From assembly GCA_019930625.1 (NCBI GenBank), contig CP082844.1, positions 4,960,001 to 5,024,000 on the forward strand: a stretch of DNA of 64,000 bases, read 5' to 3'. This stretch comes from Nocardia asteroides (lineage in GTDB: Bacteria; Actinomycetota; Actinomycetes; Mycobacteriales; Mycobacteriaceae). Under the pieces are notes generated by a model. That model did not search any database. It saw only the letters and a program-made list of their open reading frames with translations, and was not told the DNA's origin. Of the stretch, positions 17,911 through 26,202 are shown piece after piece; the stretch's first letter is position 1; every line of letters starts with the position of its first letter. The position numbers and the translations under genes were made by a program.

Positions 17911-19149
17911 ATGAGGAGTCTCGTGAATGCCCCGTCGTCGAGCAGTCTGGACCACTACCCCATCACGGGCCGGCTGCGACGTTACTCGCTGATCGTCAGC
18001 CTGTACCTGGTCAGCGACATTGCGTTCTCATTCTTGTTCGGGGCGCTCACGACGATTCTGCTGAGCCTCGGCCACCCCAAGAAACTGGTGGCGCTGGCGC
18101 CGCTGTTCGGTGTGGTCTACGTGCTGCGATTCATCGCCGGTCCGATTATCGACCGGGGCCACCCGTCTCGTAAGGGGCCATACCGCAGTTGGCTGTGGGC
18201 GACTCGAGCAGCCTTGGCTGCGTCGCTCGCCGCGCTGTCTGTGGTTGATCCAGCACATGACCTGCCGCTCGTGTTTGCCGGACTGATGATCCTGCTCGTG
18301 TTCGCTGCACTGAACGACACTGCGACGAACGGGCTCGCGGTACGGATTCTGGGACCCACCGAACGAGGGCTGGGCAACGGCATCCAGGTCGCCGCCGCCA
18401 CTGCGTCGATCGTCCTCGGCACCGGCGGCGCGCTGTTTCTCTACGACCTCGGCGGTTGGCGCGTGACTCTGCTGACTCTCGGGGCGTTATTCGCGATCCC
18501 AGCCGCCATGCTGATCGGATTCCGGGAACCCGCAGGCGAGGCCCCGGCCGCGATCCAATGGTCGCGGATAGGTACCTTTTTCACCTCGACGACACGACGC
18601 ACCTTCGCGCTGATCGTCGCACCTCTCCTGGTTTCCGGCGCGTATCTCGTTACTGCCGTTCAAGGTGCGCTATTGCTGGATCGAGGATGGAGCCTGAGCG
18701 ATATCGCGACGCTCCAAGGCGTCTACGCGCCGGTGGTCGGCATAATCGCGGGCTTGGCAGCAGGCGCCGCAATCTCACGGTGGGGGCGGGCCCGTCCGCT
18801 CGTCGTGATCGGCGTCGCCGGGATGCTGTCCGTCGCGGCGACACTCCCGATCGCCATCGGCGACGCATCCGCCACAGTCGCGGCAACCGGGATACTCATG
18901 ATGAGTATCGGCTATGCGGCCATCATGACCTGGACCAACACCGTCTACATGGATAACAGCCGTGCGGATTCATCGGCAACGGACTATTCGTTGCAAGCGA
19001 CGATCCTCGGACTGCTTCGCATGATCGCGAGCACAGTTGGACTCGCGCTCATCCCCGGTTTCGGATACATGGCCATTGTGCTCGTCTCAGTCTTCCTCAC
19101 ATTTCTTGGCTTCGGCGTCGCATGGCGGCACATACGAGCCATCGAGTGA
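17911..19149 (+). CDS. MFS permease (RhtX/FptX/YbtX-like)
   Basis: A 412-residue major facilitator with about 12 hydrophobic segments, beginning with LIVSLYLVSDIAFSFLFGAL. The layout and N-terminal region recall single-component siderophore permeases and YbtX. The ATG at 17911 has no obvious ribosome site. AGGAG at 17914-17918 would instead serve a GTG at 17923, so the true start may be four codons later. It shares a 20-base operator with the ABC half-transporter pair at 12.8-16.4 kb, so all three proteins probably belong to one transport system. Siderophore or small-molecule uptake is my leading guess; drug export is possible. Confidence 0.75.
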   Translation: MRSLVNAPSSSSLDHYPITGRLRRYSLIVSLYLVSDIAFSFLFGALTTILLSLGHPKKLVALAPLFGVVYVLRFIAGPIIDRGHPSRKGPYRSWLWATRAALAASLAALSVVDPAHDLPLVFAGLMILLVFAALNDTATNGLAVRILGPTERGLGNGIQVAAATASIVLGTGGALFLYDLGGWRVTLLTLGALFAIPAAMLIGFREPAGEAPAAIQWSRIGTFFTSTTRRTFALIVAPLLVSGAYLVTAVQGALLLDRGWSLSDIATLQGVYAPVVGIIAGLAAGAAISRWGRARPLVVIGVAGMLSVAATLPIAIGDASATVAATGILMMSIGYAAIMTWTNTVYMDNSRADSSATDYSLQATILGLLRMIASTVGLALIPGFGYMAIVLVSVFLTFLGFGVAWRHIRAIE

Positions 19150-19266
19150 AGGTCAGTCAAGCGCCGCTCTGGAGGTTCACCCCGGGTAGTGGACACTGAG
19201 TTAGCAGGATCGATGGTTCTGCTGGTAAGGATGTTTGCTGTGCCTCCTCGTAACGTCGGTCGTAGA

Positions 19267-20722
19267 GAAATGATCAAGACCTGTGGATGACGGGAAGGAC
19301 GCACCTTCCCGGATGATCTATCAGTCCGATGTCTTGATCACGCCGGCGCGCCAACGCCGGTCGGGAAGGTACGTCCGTGCTCACGGTAGTTCAGAACACA
19401 TCCGCCTCCGACGATGAGGGCGGTTCGACCCGGTCGTTGCTCGATGAGATCGTCCGCGATGGTGCCCGGCAGATGCTCGCCGCTGCTTTGAAGGCCGAGG
19501 TCGCGGCCTATATCGCCCAGGTCGCTGACCAGCTCGATGAGAACGGTCATCGCCTGGTGGTGCGTAACGGCTACCACGCCGAGCGGGAAGTCCTCACCGC
19601 GGCAGGCGCGGTGGCGGTGCGGGCGCCTCGGGTGAACGACAAGCGGGTCGATCCGGAATCCGGTGAGCGGCAACGGTTTTCCTCGGCGATTCTGCCTGCT
19701 TTTGGCTCGCAAGTCACCGCAGGTCACCGAGGTGCTGCCGCTGCTGTATCTGCATGGGCTGTCCACCGGTGATTTCGGTCCTGCGCTCGAGCAGTTCCTC
19801 GGTTCCGGTGCCGGGTTGTCGGCGGCGTCGATCACCCGCTTGACCGCCGGGTGGCAGGAAGAGGCCCGCGCGTTCGCCTCTCGGGATCTGTCCGGCACCG
19901 ACTACGTGTATTTGTAGGTCGACGGTATCCACACCAAAGTGCGTCTCGAGCAGGAGAAACTATGCCTGCTGGTGATGATCGGGGTGCGAAGCGACGGCCG
20001 CAAGGAGCTCGTCGCCATCAGCGACGGCTACCGCGAGTCCACCGAATCATGGGCCGATCTGCTGTGGGACTGCCGCCGCCGTGGCATGACCGCGCCGGTG
20101 CTGGCCGTCGGGGACGGCGCGCTCGGGTTCTGGAAAGCGTTGCGCGATGTGTTCCCGCAAACCCGGGAACAGCGATGCTGGTTCCATAAGTCCGCGAATG
20201 TTCTTGCCGCACTGCCTAAATCGGCGCAGCCCGGCGCGCTCGCGGCGATGAAGGACATCTACAACGCCGAAGACATCGACAAGGCGCAACTCGCGATCAA
20301 AGCCTTCGAGATCGACTACGGCAAGAAGTATCCCAAAGCGGTCGCCAAAATCACCGACGACCTCGACGTTCTGCTCGAGTTCTACAAATACCCGGCCGAG
20401 CACTGGATCCACCTGCGCACCACCAACCCGATCGAATCCACCTTCGCCACCGTGCGACTACGCACGAAAGTCACCAAAGGGCCGGGCTCACAGGCGGCGG
20501 GAATCGCCATGGCCTACAAACTGATCGAGGCCGCCCAGGCCCGCTGGCGCAAGGTCAACGCGCCCGAACTCGTCGCCCTCGTCCGCGCCGGAGCCCTGTT
20601 CCACAAGGGCAAGCTCCTCGAACGCCCCCGCGAAATCACCCCGGCCTCGTCAACCGGCCCGGCCGACACCACCCGAACGGAGGTCGCCTGAAACAGACCG
20701 AACCACAGGTTTTGACAATTCC
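19267..20722 (+). mobile_element. IS256-family insertion sequence, degenerate
   Basis: An element of about 1.45 kb. Imperfect terminal inverted repeats are visible (TGATCAAGACCTGTGGA at 19271 against ACCACAGGTTTTGACAA at 20702). It encloses a Mutator-type transposase gene disabled by a frameshift and a stop codon. No target duplication was found at the ends, and the element abuts a truncated integrase gene on its right. It therefore probably marks a deletion junction. Confidence 0.75.
19377..20691 (+). pseudogene. IS256-family transposase, frameshift and nonsense
   Basis: Three consecutive reading frames together make a normal-length Mutator/IS256 transposase. The first (from 19377) has RNGYHAEREVLTAAGAV. 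Homology moves to another frame near 19700 (LLARKSPQVTEVLPLLYLHG), which looks like a one-base gain in a run of T. That frame stops at TAG 19915-19917 where relatives have Trp (TGG), just before VDGIHTKVRLEQEK. The rest is intact, with VGDGALGFWKALRDVFP, QRCWFHK and the C-terminal TTNPIESTFATVRLR (catalytic Glu). Two independent lesions make it inactive. Confidence 0.9.
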
Positions 20723-20900
20723 TGGTGTTGCCGGCCGGCATGGCTGTATCGATCGTGCAGATGTAGGCGGCGAATGTCGGAACCGACGCTCTCGAGACGG
20801 TCGACAAGTCCTGAAGGTCATCGGTGGTGAGGCCCAGCCGCTCCAGCAACAGTGCCGCAGCTTCCAGATTCGCTTGGCGGGTGGTGCGATCGGCTGTCAC
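20720..20900 (-). pseudogene. Tyrosine integrase, N-terminal fragment
   Basis: About 60 codons on the - strand from GTG 20900 give a helical start and then VPTFAAYICTIDTAM, which fits the SAM-like core-binding domain of phage-type tyrosine recombinases. The sequence is cut at the IS256 right end, and no catalytic domain is found on the other side of the IS. The GTG overlaps the stop of the AbrB-like gene by four bases (GTGA), the arrangement often seen for actinobacterial integrase modules. It looks like the relic of a lost integrative element. Confidence 0.55.
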
Positions 20901-21364
20901 AGATCACCGCCCGATGCCTCGATGATGCGGCGCTGCGCCATATCGTGCAGAGCCCTCGGCGAGAAGAGCACGAGGACTCCGTGCGCGGGATCGGGCGCGA
21001 GCAGAACCCGATCGCCGGATCGGATACCGGTCGCGTAACGCAGTTCGGCGGGTAGTCGCAGACACCAGTGCACCGTGATCCTCGCGGTGCCCTCGACACC
21101 GACAGACAGGAATGCGAGATCATCGCGGACCGACCAAGCCAGGCGGTTGCCGGGAAGCCAGCCCATGAGAGCCACCAACCTCTGGTCGTCGATGCGCCCG
21201 GCGGAGTCCACGGGGCGCGGCCGGTAGTTCGCGGTCGCAGGCAGCGCATTGTGAAGCTGCGGCAGCGGTAGGGCCGGGCGAGCGGTGGGCTGGCCGTCGA
21301 GCCGGTCGGCTCGACCGTCACCCGGCAGCCCGGAGAAGGGCCGCGCAGAAGGGCAGTCGGTCAT
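20897..21364 (-). CDS. AbrB/SpoVT-like DNA-binding protein, integrase partner
   Basis: A 155-residue protein. The C-terminal half (RITVHWCLRLPAELRYATGI then RSGDRVLLAPDP) has the beta-hairpin pattern of swapped-hairpin AbrB/MazE domains, which bind DNA as dimers. The N-terminal half has no recognised domain. In actinobacteria such proteins are commonly encoded just before a tyrosine integrase, as here, and may regulate or assist it. The start is ATG at 21364; the ribosome site is weak, and an upstream ATG at 21487 is possible. With the integrase destroyed, the gene is probably an orphan. Confidence 0.55.
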   Translation of the reverse strand: MTDCPSARPFSGLPGDGRADRLDGQPTARPALPLPQLHNALPATANYRPRPVDSAGRIDDQRLVALMGWLPGNRLAWSVRDDLAFLSVGVEGTARITVHWCLRLPAELRYATGIRSGDRVLLAPDPAHGVLVLFSPRALHDMAQRRIIEASGGDL

Positions 21365-21462
21365 CGTGCCCACCCGCTCGGCCGGAACTCCGGCAAGAAG
21401 GCCTCGGTGTCGAGTTGTCGTTTCAGCACCCTGAAGAGTGTGAGTTCGCCCCGAGAACGTGT

Positions 21463-22137
21463 ATGAACCTGTGTTCCTACGCGGCACTCGATCGCATTCC
21501 GCTGGGTATGGCGGTGACGATCGATTTCGTCGGCCCGCTCGCCATCGCGTTGATCGGATCGCGGCGCACGCGCGACGCGCTATGGGTGGCTGTTGCCGGA
21601 GCGGGCGTTCTGCTGTTGCTGGTCGACAGTGACGGTCCGGTGTCGTGGGCCGGTGTGCTGTTCGCGGTGGCGGCCGGGGTGGGTTGGGGGGCCTATATCG
21701 CGTGCAGCGCCGTGGTCGGCAGGCACACCGCCGGACACGACGGATTGGCGATAGCCATGGGCCTCGGCGGGCTGCTGGCGTTGCCGGTGGTGATCGCGAA
21801 CGATGCCGTAGCGCTGCTGGATCCGCTCTTCTTGCTGGGCGCCGCGGCCTTGGCGGTGCTCTCGTCGCTGGTGCCGCACGCCATCGAAATGGCGGCTCTG
21901 CGCCGGATCACTCCCGCGGTGTTCGGCGTCATGATGAGCTTGGAGCCCGCGTTGGCCGCGGGCGTCGGGCTGCTCTTGCTCGGCGAGGAAATGGGGGCGG
22001 CTCAGTGGGCCGGTATCGGCTTGGTGGTCATGGCGTGCGCCGGATCGGCTCGCGGTCCTCGCGACAACGCCGACTCGGGCGGCGGGATTCAGTGCGCCGA
22101 AATGGCGGTGTCCAGCACCGTGGACAGAACCACATAG
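21463..22137 (+). pseudogene. EamA/DMT-family permease, N-terminally truncated
   Basis: From about 21463 the + strand encodes the C-terminal two thirds of an EamA-type permease (RhtA-like). It starts within the segment that normally reads DRIPLGIAVTIEF (here DRIPLGMAVTIDFVG). About seven hydrophobic segments follow instead of ten. A frame exists upstream to 21415 but shows no homology or ribosome site. The first three helices are missing, presumably replaced when the integrase/AbrB DNA arrived. Translation from the ATG at 21463 is possible, but function is doubtful. Confidence 0.7.
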
Positions 22138-22275
22138 GTATTCCGGGATGTCGATATCCTCACGTGTTCCCGTCGCTACTACCGACAGCGGCCATGACTA
22201 GGCGAAATGCATTCGACGCAACGAATTTTCGGTAGATCACGAAGTTGTCGGTGACATAGACAACAGGGGAAACTC

Positions 22276-22289
22276 CGGTGAATTCACCG
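22276..22289. promoter_or_regulatory. Palindrome upstream of the 22385 gene
   Basis: CGGTGAATTCACCG is a perfect 14-bp palindrome, 95 bases before the GTG start at 22385. It may be an operator; no second copy was noticed, so the call is tentative. Confidence 0.3.
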
Positions 22290-22384
22290 CCCTACCGGCG
22301 GGTACGTGATCGAATGCTCTGCAAGTGACATCACGAACCCGCTGTGTCGCGTCGCGGGTCCACCGAATCCAGGAGGTCGAACCT

Positions 22385-23638
22385 GTGGTCGACGCAAGCG
22401 TACCCACGCTGCGTCCGTCCGAGCTGGAAAGATTGGCCCAGCTCGACGAACACAACGAACTTTCCGCCGAGCATGTGCGATCGACCTCGCGCAGGACGGG
22501 TGTGCCGGAGGCGAATCTCTGGCGGTGGCTGGACGCCCGCCGCGACGCTTCCGCACCGACCAGGCGCATCGACGTTCCCGAGGCCGCCACGCGGCTGGTC
22601 GGATATCGGCAGGGCGACCACCGGGCGTCCCGCATCATCACGCTCACCGAGGCGGTCGGAGGCGAGCTCCTGCCGCAGATCTCCGACGGAGACGTCACTA
22701 CGTTCCTGGCGGACTCCTACCGGAGCCTGCCGGCCTCGGAGTTCGAGCGCATCGACGCCGTCTATACCGAGGGAATCCGAGCGACCTGTCGATGGCTGGC
22801 CGAACACACCGGGCAGCCATGCCGCCACGACCTGGACCAGAACGGCGGTGGCAGCTGGATCGGCCCGCGCGGGGCCGGTCTCGCCGAGTACATGCTCGCC
22901 GTCCTGCAACCCCGCCTCAACGCGCCGAATCGTTTCCATCAGGGCCGCGGGACCGGTGTGGTGGACGAGTGGAGCGACATCCTGAGCCTGTACCGGTTCC
23001 TCGGCGGCCTGATCGCCGACAGCCCCGGCCGCGGACACACCATTACGCGCCTGCGCGGCGCCCAAGCGGCGTTCCTACTGCACGGGCTGCGGCTGGACCT
23101 GCCGCCTGACCTGGCGTACTCGGTCGGGCCCGGGCTGACCACCACCCCGATCGACCACGACGTCATCGCCCGCATCCGCGCGCGGACCGCCGATCCGGTG
23201 GACGCGGCCGCCATCGCCACCGCACTCTTCACCGGCGCTACAGCCATGGAACTCAACGCGATTCCATGTGTCGCGCTCACCACCGACGCGCTGATCTTCA
23301 ACGGCCCGATCGGCTACACCCACGCGCCGGATCTGTACGTATGGGTGATACCGCCGCCGGCGCGCCCTGTGCTCTACGAAGCGCGGGCCTACCAGGAATC
23401 ACGCCCCACACCCAACAGCAAGCTGTTCACCGGGGCTATCGGCGGAGCGGGCTTCCGCCTCCGCAGGCTCGCCGCGGCATGCGAGGTGACCCTCCCGGAC
23501 CTGTACCACTGGCACCACAGCTGGATCCGGCAAGCCGGACTTCTCCGCATGTCCGAACAGCCGAACCCGGTGCGTAACACGGACCTGCTGTTCGGACTGA
23601 AACTCGTACCCCGGCCGCGCCGCCGTCGCGCACGCTGA
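22385..23638 (+). CDS. Protein of unknown function with N-terminal HTH
   Basis: A 417-residue protein that I cannot place in a family. The first 60 residues include LSAEHVRSTSRRTGVPEANL-WRWLD, a helix-turn-helix like those of Mu/Tn552-type transposase helpers. The middle is helical. The C-terminal third (ATALFTGATAMELNAI, later a WHHSWIRQAGL segment) is faintly reminiscent of tyrosine recombinase cores but lacks a clear R-H-R-Y set. The start is GTG at 22385 because AGGAGG sits at 22371-22376 with eight-base spacing; a GTG at 22325 would extend it. It could be a degenerate recombinase or a regulator. It stands alone and converges with an acetyltransferase 12 bases away. Confidence 0.5.
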   Translation: MVDASVPTLRPSELERLAQLDEHNELSAEHVRSTSRRTGVPEANLWRWLDARRDASAPTRRIDVPEAATRLVGYRQGDHRASRIITLTEAVGGELLPQISDGDVTTFLADSYRSLPASEFERIDAVYTEGIRATCRWLAEHTGQPCRHDLDQNGGGSWIGPRGAGLAEYMLAVLQPRLNAPNRFHQGRGTGVVDEWSDILSLYRFLGGLIADSPGRGHTITRLRGAQAAFLLHGLRLDLPPDLAYSVGPGLTTTPIDHDVIARIRARTADPVDAAAIATALFTGATAMELNAIPCVALTTDALIFNGPIGYTHAPDLYVWVIPPPARPVLYEARAYQESRPTPNSKLFTGAIGGAGFRLRRLAAACEVTLPDLYHWHHSWIRQAGLLRMSEQPNPVRNTDLLFGLKLVPRPRRRRAR

Positions 23639-23649
23639 GGCCGGCGTTT

Positions 23650-24144
23650 CTACCTGACGCGGTGCAGTGCGTGGATTTCGAGGGCGCCCAAGGTCCAGTG
23701 ATCTGTCACGGAGAATCCGAAGCGCCGGTAGAGGGGAACATTGTCCGGGTCGGCGGTGGTGAGCCATAGGTCCTCGAATTCGTCGACGATGAGAGCGAGG
23801 AGGCGGCGCCCGGCGCCATGCCCGGGGTGCTCGGCGCCGATGAATTCGAGGGTCCAGGCATCGGACGGCTTGCGGCGCTCCGCCGCACGGGTGTAGCGGA
23901 GTGTGCGATGGATCGCTGCGGGGCCGCAGTGGAACAGGACGTGCATGGTCCAAGCCGACCGCGCGGCCGCGTCCGGTGTGGCGCCGGGCGGGCTGAGCAG
24001 CGCGGCTGCGCCCGGTGCGGTGCGGGTGACCAGATGGGGCAATCGTGCGGTGGCAGCGAACCAGTGTCGTCCGCGGTCGCCCGCGATCCAGGCCATGCCG
24101 GGTTCGGCGTCAAACGCTCGGCTGAGGACGAGTGCGGGATCCAA
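23650..24144 (-). CDS. GNAT-family N-acetyltransferase
   Basis: A 164-residue acetyltransferase-like protein. The acetyl-CoA-binding segment (EHPGHGAGRRLLALIV; consensus QxxGxG/A) and the C-terminal NVPLYRRFGFSV are both typical of GNAT enzymes. The substrate is unknown. The start is TTG at 24144, preceded by GGAGG with six-base spacing. It overlaps the preceding membrane protein gene by 35 bases, so the two are translationally coupled with the TetR gene further upstream. Confidence 0.75.
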   Translation of the reverse strand: MDPALVLSRAFDAEPGMAWIAGDRGRHWFAATARLPHLVTRTAPGAAALLSPPGATPDAAARSAWTMHVLFHCGPAAIHRTLRYTRAAERRKPSDAWTLEFIGAEHPGHGAGRRLLALIVDEFEDLWLTTADPDNVPLYRRFGFSVTDHWTLGALEIHALHRVR

Positions 24145-24724
24145 CGGGAACCTCCGGGATCAGGTGACAGATCAGCAATTTGAGCGAGAACAGGGGGATG
24201 AACCAGGTCAACAGCGCCGGTACGGGAAACGCGATCAAGTTGATCAGCAACACCGCCATATAGGCGGCCATGGCGACCGGGCGGCGCAATTCGACAGGCG
24301 CGGATTCGATCGCCAGTGCCGCCCCGAGCAACAACAGGGTGTTGGCGGCGAACCAGGCCGGTTCGCCGAGCAGCAGGAATGCGACTACGGCGAGATGCGC
24401 CACATGCACCCCGACGAAAGTCAACCGGCCTCGCGATGAGCGGGTGCGGTGGTACCAGCGTTTCGCGGAGTTCGTCGCGTTGGTCAGTACGCCGCCGACG
24501 AGGTCGCAGGCGACGACGACCAGCGCCACGACCTCCGCGACGCCGCGGCCGGAGATCATCGGCAGGCAGTAGCTGGCGATCAGCAGTACGCACAGGACAC
24601 CGCCGATGCCTTCGACAGCCGATTCCGCTCGCGTCTTTCCCGGCCCCATGAATCGCTCCAAGCGCCCGGCCCACCCGGGCCGTGTTGCCGGAATCGACCA
24701 ATCCGCTTGCAGATCACCGCGCAT
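24110..24724 (-). CDS. Multi-pass membrane protein of unknown function
   Basis: A 204-residue protein with about five or six hydrophobic helices (for example GGVLCVLLIASYCLPMI, VALVVVACDLVGGVL, AAYMAVLLINLIAFPVPALL) and short charged loops. I do not recognise the family. The ATG at 24724 lies inside the end of the upstream tetR gene (11-base overlap), and its own end overlaps the acetyltransferase by 35 bases. The three genes therefore form one tightly coupled unit, and the TetR protein presumably controls it. Confidence 0.6.
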   Translation of the reverse strand: MRGDLQADWSIPATRPGWAGRLERFMGPGKTRAESAVEGIGGVLCVLLIASYCLPMISGRGVAEVVALVVVACDLVGGVLTNATNSAKRWYHRTRSSRGRLTFVGVHVAHLAVVAFLLLGEPAWFAANTLLLLGAALAIESAPVELRRPVAMAAYMAVLLINLIAFPVPALLTWFIPLFSLKLLICHLIPEVPVGSRTRPQPSV

Positions 24725-25283
24725 GACCGGGCCCCCACAGTCCGGCCAGCAGGCTGAAGATCTGATCGGGATCGTCTCCGCCGGTGAGCGCCCAGTGGTC
24801 GCCGGCGCGCAGGACGGCGGCGGACGCCGCGGTGAGCAGCCCGCGGTCGATGTCGGCACGGATGACGCCGAGAGCGAGGCCATTGCCGATCACGTCGGCG
24901 AGCCAGGAGTGTTCGTCTCCAACCGGCGTCCGGGTGACGGCGGCATCGGCGAGCGCCAGATCCTGTGGGCTGTCCCGCAGGAAGGCGACGAGGCCGGCCG
25001 AGGTCTCGCGCAGGCGAGCCCAGAACTCCTCGGCGGTCTCCGCGGCCACCCAGGCGCCCAATTGTCTCCGCAGCCGGTCGGAGACGTCGGACAACACCAA
25101 CGCGAGTATGTCGTCCTTTCCGTCGAAGTACTGATAGGCGGAACTCTTCGAGATGCCCGCGTTGGCGATGATCGTGTTGTACGACGCCGCGTCCGGGCCG
25201 TGATGTGCGAATTCGGCCTTCGCGGCGTCGATGATGGCGCGTTGGCGTTCAGGGGGGAGGCGATGGAAGCGGGGCAGCGGCAT
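24714..25283 (-). CDS. TetR-family transcriptional regulator
   Basis: A 189-residue regulator when started at ATG 25283 (MPLPRFHRLP). The helix-turn-helix is clear: IIDAAKAEFAHHGPDAASYN then AGISKSSAYQYFDGKDDIL. The C-terminal ligand domain is unrecognised. A perfect palindrome overlaps this start codon, so either the protein is read from a nearly leaderless transcript or the GTG at 25313 is used, adding ten residues. It heads a coupled three-gene unit with a membrane protein and an acetyltransferase and probably represses it. Confidence 0.88.
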   Translation of the reverse strand: MPLPRFHRLPPERQRAIIDAAKAEFAHHGPDAASYNTIIANAGISKSSAYQYFDGKDDILALVLSDVSDRLRRQLGAWVAAETAEEFWARLRETSAGLVAFLRDSPQDLALADAAVTRTPVGDEHSWLADVIGNGLALGVIRADIDRGLLTAASAAVLRAGDHWALTGGDDPDQIFSLLAGLWGPGHAR

Positions 25284-25297
25284 GTACCAATGGTACA
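25283..25297. promoter_or_regulatory. Palindromic operator overlapping tetR start
   Basis: TGTACCAATGGTACA is a perfect 7-1-7 palindrome ending on the start codon of the TetR gene. A related half-site (ATACCAAGG on the - strand) lies just upstream. The position fits autoregulation by the adjacent TetR protein. Confidence 0.6.
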
Positions 25298-25327
25298 CAC
25301 CCTTGGTATGCACTACTAGTTCACAAC

Positions 25328-25666
25328 TTATCCGGCGTCGTCGAGGAGGTGCCGTGGGGCGGCCTGCCGCCAGGAGTCGAGCACGATGGCTTCCAGTTCG
25401 TCGCGATCATCGAGGACGGTCAGGCGCGCACGCACCCAGGCGTTGTTGGCTTCGTGGGCCGCGATCCAGAATTTCTCCGGTTCGGCGAGGACTAGTTCGT
25501 CGCGGTCGATGATGGGGCAACGGACCGCCATCGAGGTCTCTCCCTCCGGGAGGGTGAGGAACAGTTTGCCTGCCACCCGAAATGTCGGCATTCCCCACGT
25601 GAACTGTTCGGACGTCTCGGGCAGCGACAGCGCGAAGGTTCGGACATCGTCCCCGGTGAAACTCAT
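25328..25666 (-). CDS. MmcQ/YjbR-family protein
   Basis: A 112-residue small protein of the MmcQ/YjbR (CyaY-like fold) family. The markers are DVRTFALSLPETSEQFTWG near the N-terminus, VAGKLFLTL in the middle and a C-terminal DDRDELEAIVLDSWRQAAP helix. Members are presumed DNA-binding or of unknown function. The start is ATG at 25666 (MSFTGDD), which matches the usual family length; the longer upstream frame lacks homology. It is a single gene. Confidence 0.8.
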   Translation of the reverse strand: MSFTGDDVRTFALSLPETSEQFTWGMPTFRVAGKLFLTLPEGETSMAVRCPIIDRDELVLAEPEKFWIAAHEANNAWVRARLTVLDDRDELEAIVLDSWRQAAPRHLLDDAG

Positions 25667-25832
25667 GCGCCGAATCCTTCCAGGGCCCGGTGACACGTCC
25701 GTACGCGGTCGACGGGGGATTGCCCGAGCGATCTCGGAGCCGATCCGTAGGGCATTGTGCCGACGCGACCGGCCGCGCGTTGTGAGCTGCCCAGTCGCCG
25801 ACAACAGCCTGGCCTGGCCCACCGCCTGCATC

Positions 25833-26140
25833 GCGGTGATCGCGCGGAGAGCGCGGTGGACATCGCCGGTCCCCGCCAGTTGCTCCAGGTGCCGGAAGAA
25901 CAGCGCGCGGCCGTGCGGGAGTTCATGATCGACCAGTACAACGCCACCGTCGCCACCCCGTGGTCGCGGCCGAACGCGGATACATCGACGCCGTCATCGA
26001 ACCGTCCCGTACCCGGCTGGAGATACAGCACGCGCTCGGGCTCCTGCGAGACGAGGAAGCGGCCGCGGAACACAACCCGCGCAAGCACAGCCGCTACCCG
26101 ATGGAGGGCCTGCGGCGTCGTCCGGCCTCTGGTTTTCCCG
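25833..26140 (+). pseudogene. Acyl-CoA carboxylase beta subunit, C-terminal fragment
   Basis: The + strand encodes the C-terminal end of an AccD/PccB carboxyltransferase in two frames. RQLLQVPEEQRAAVREFMID and QYNATVATPW are in the first. After loss of one base near 25959, VAAERGYIDAVIEPSRTRL and HNPRKH are in the second. The main part of the gene is absent. It is a degenerate remnant between the MmcQ-like gene and the lipase maturation factor gene. Confidence 0.7.
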
Positions 26141-26202
26141 CTGCCGAGTTGGGTATGCGGCGAGGTGGGTAGCAACCGTCCGTGGTCGGAGGAGTTGCGG
26201 GC

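Noticed and set aside
19185..19266. Possible left end and first codons of another IS3 element before IS256 (ATG 19229, MFAVPPRN)
   Set aside because: The resemblance to IS3 ends and OrfA starts is too short to support a feature.
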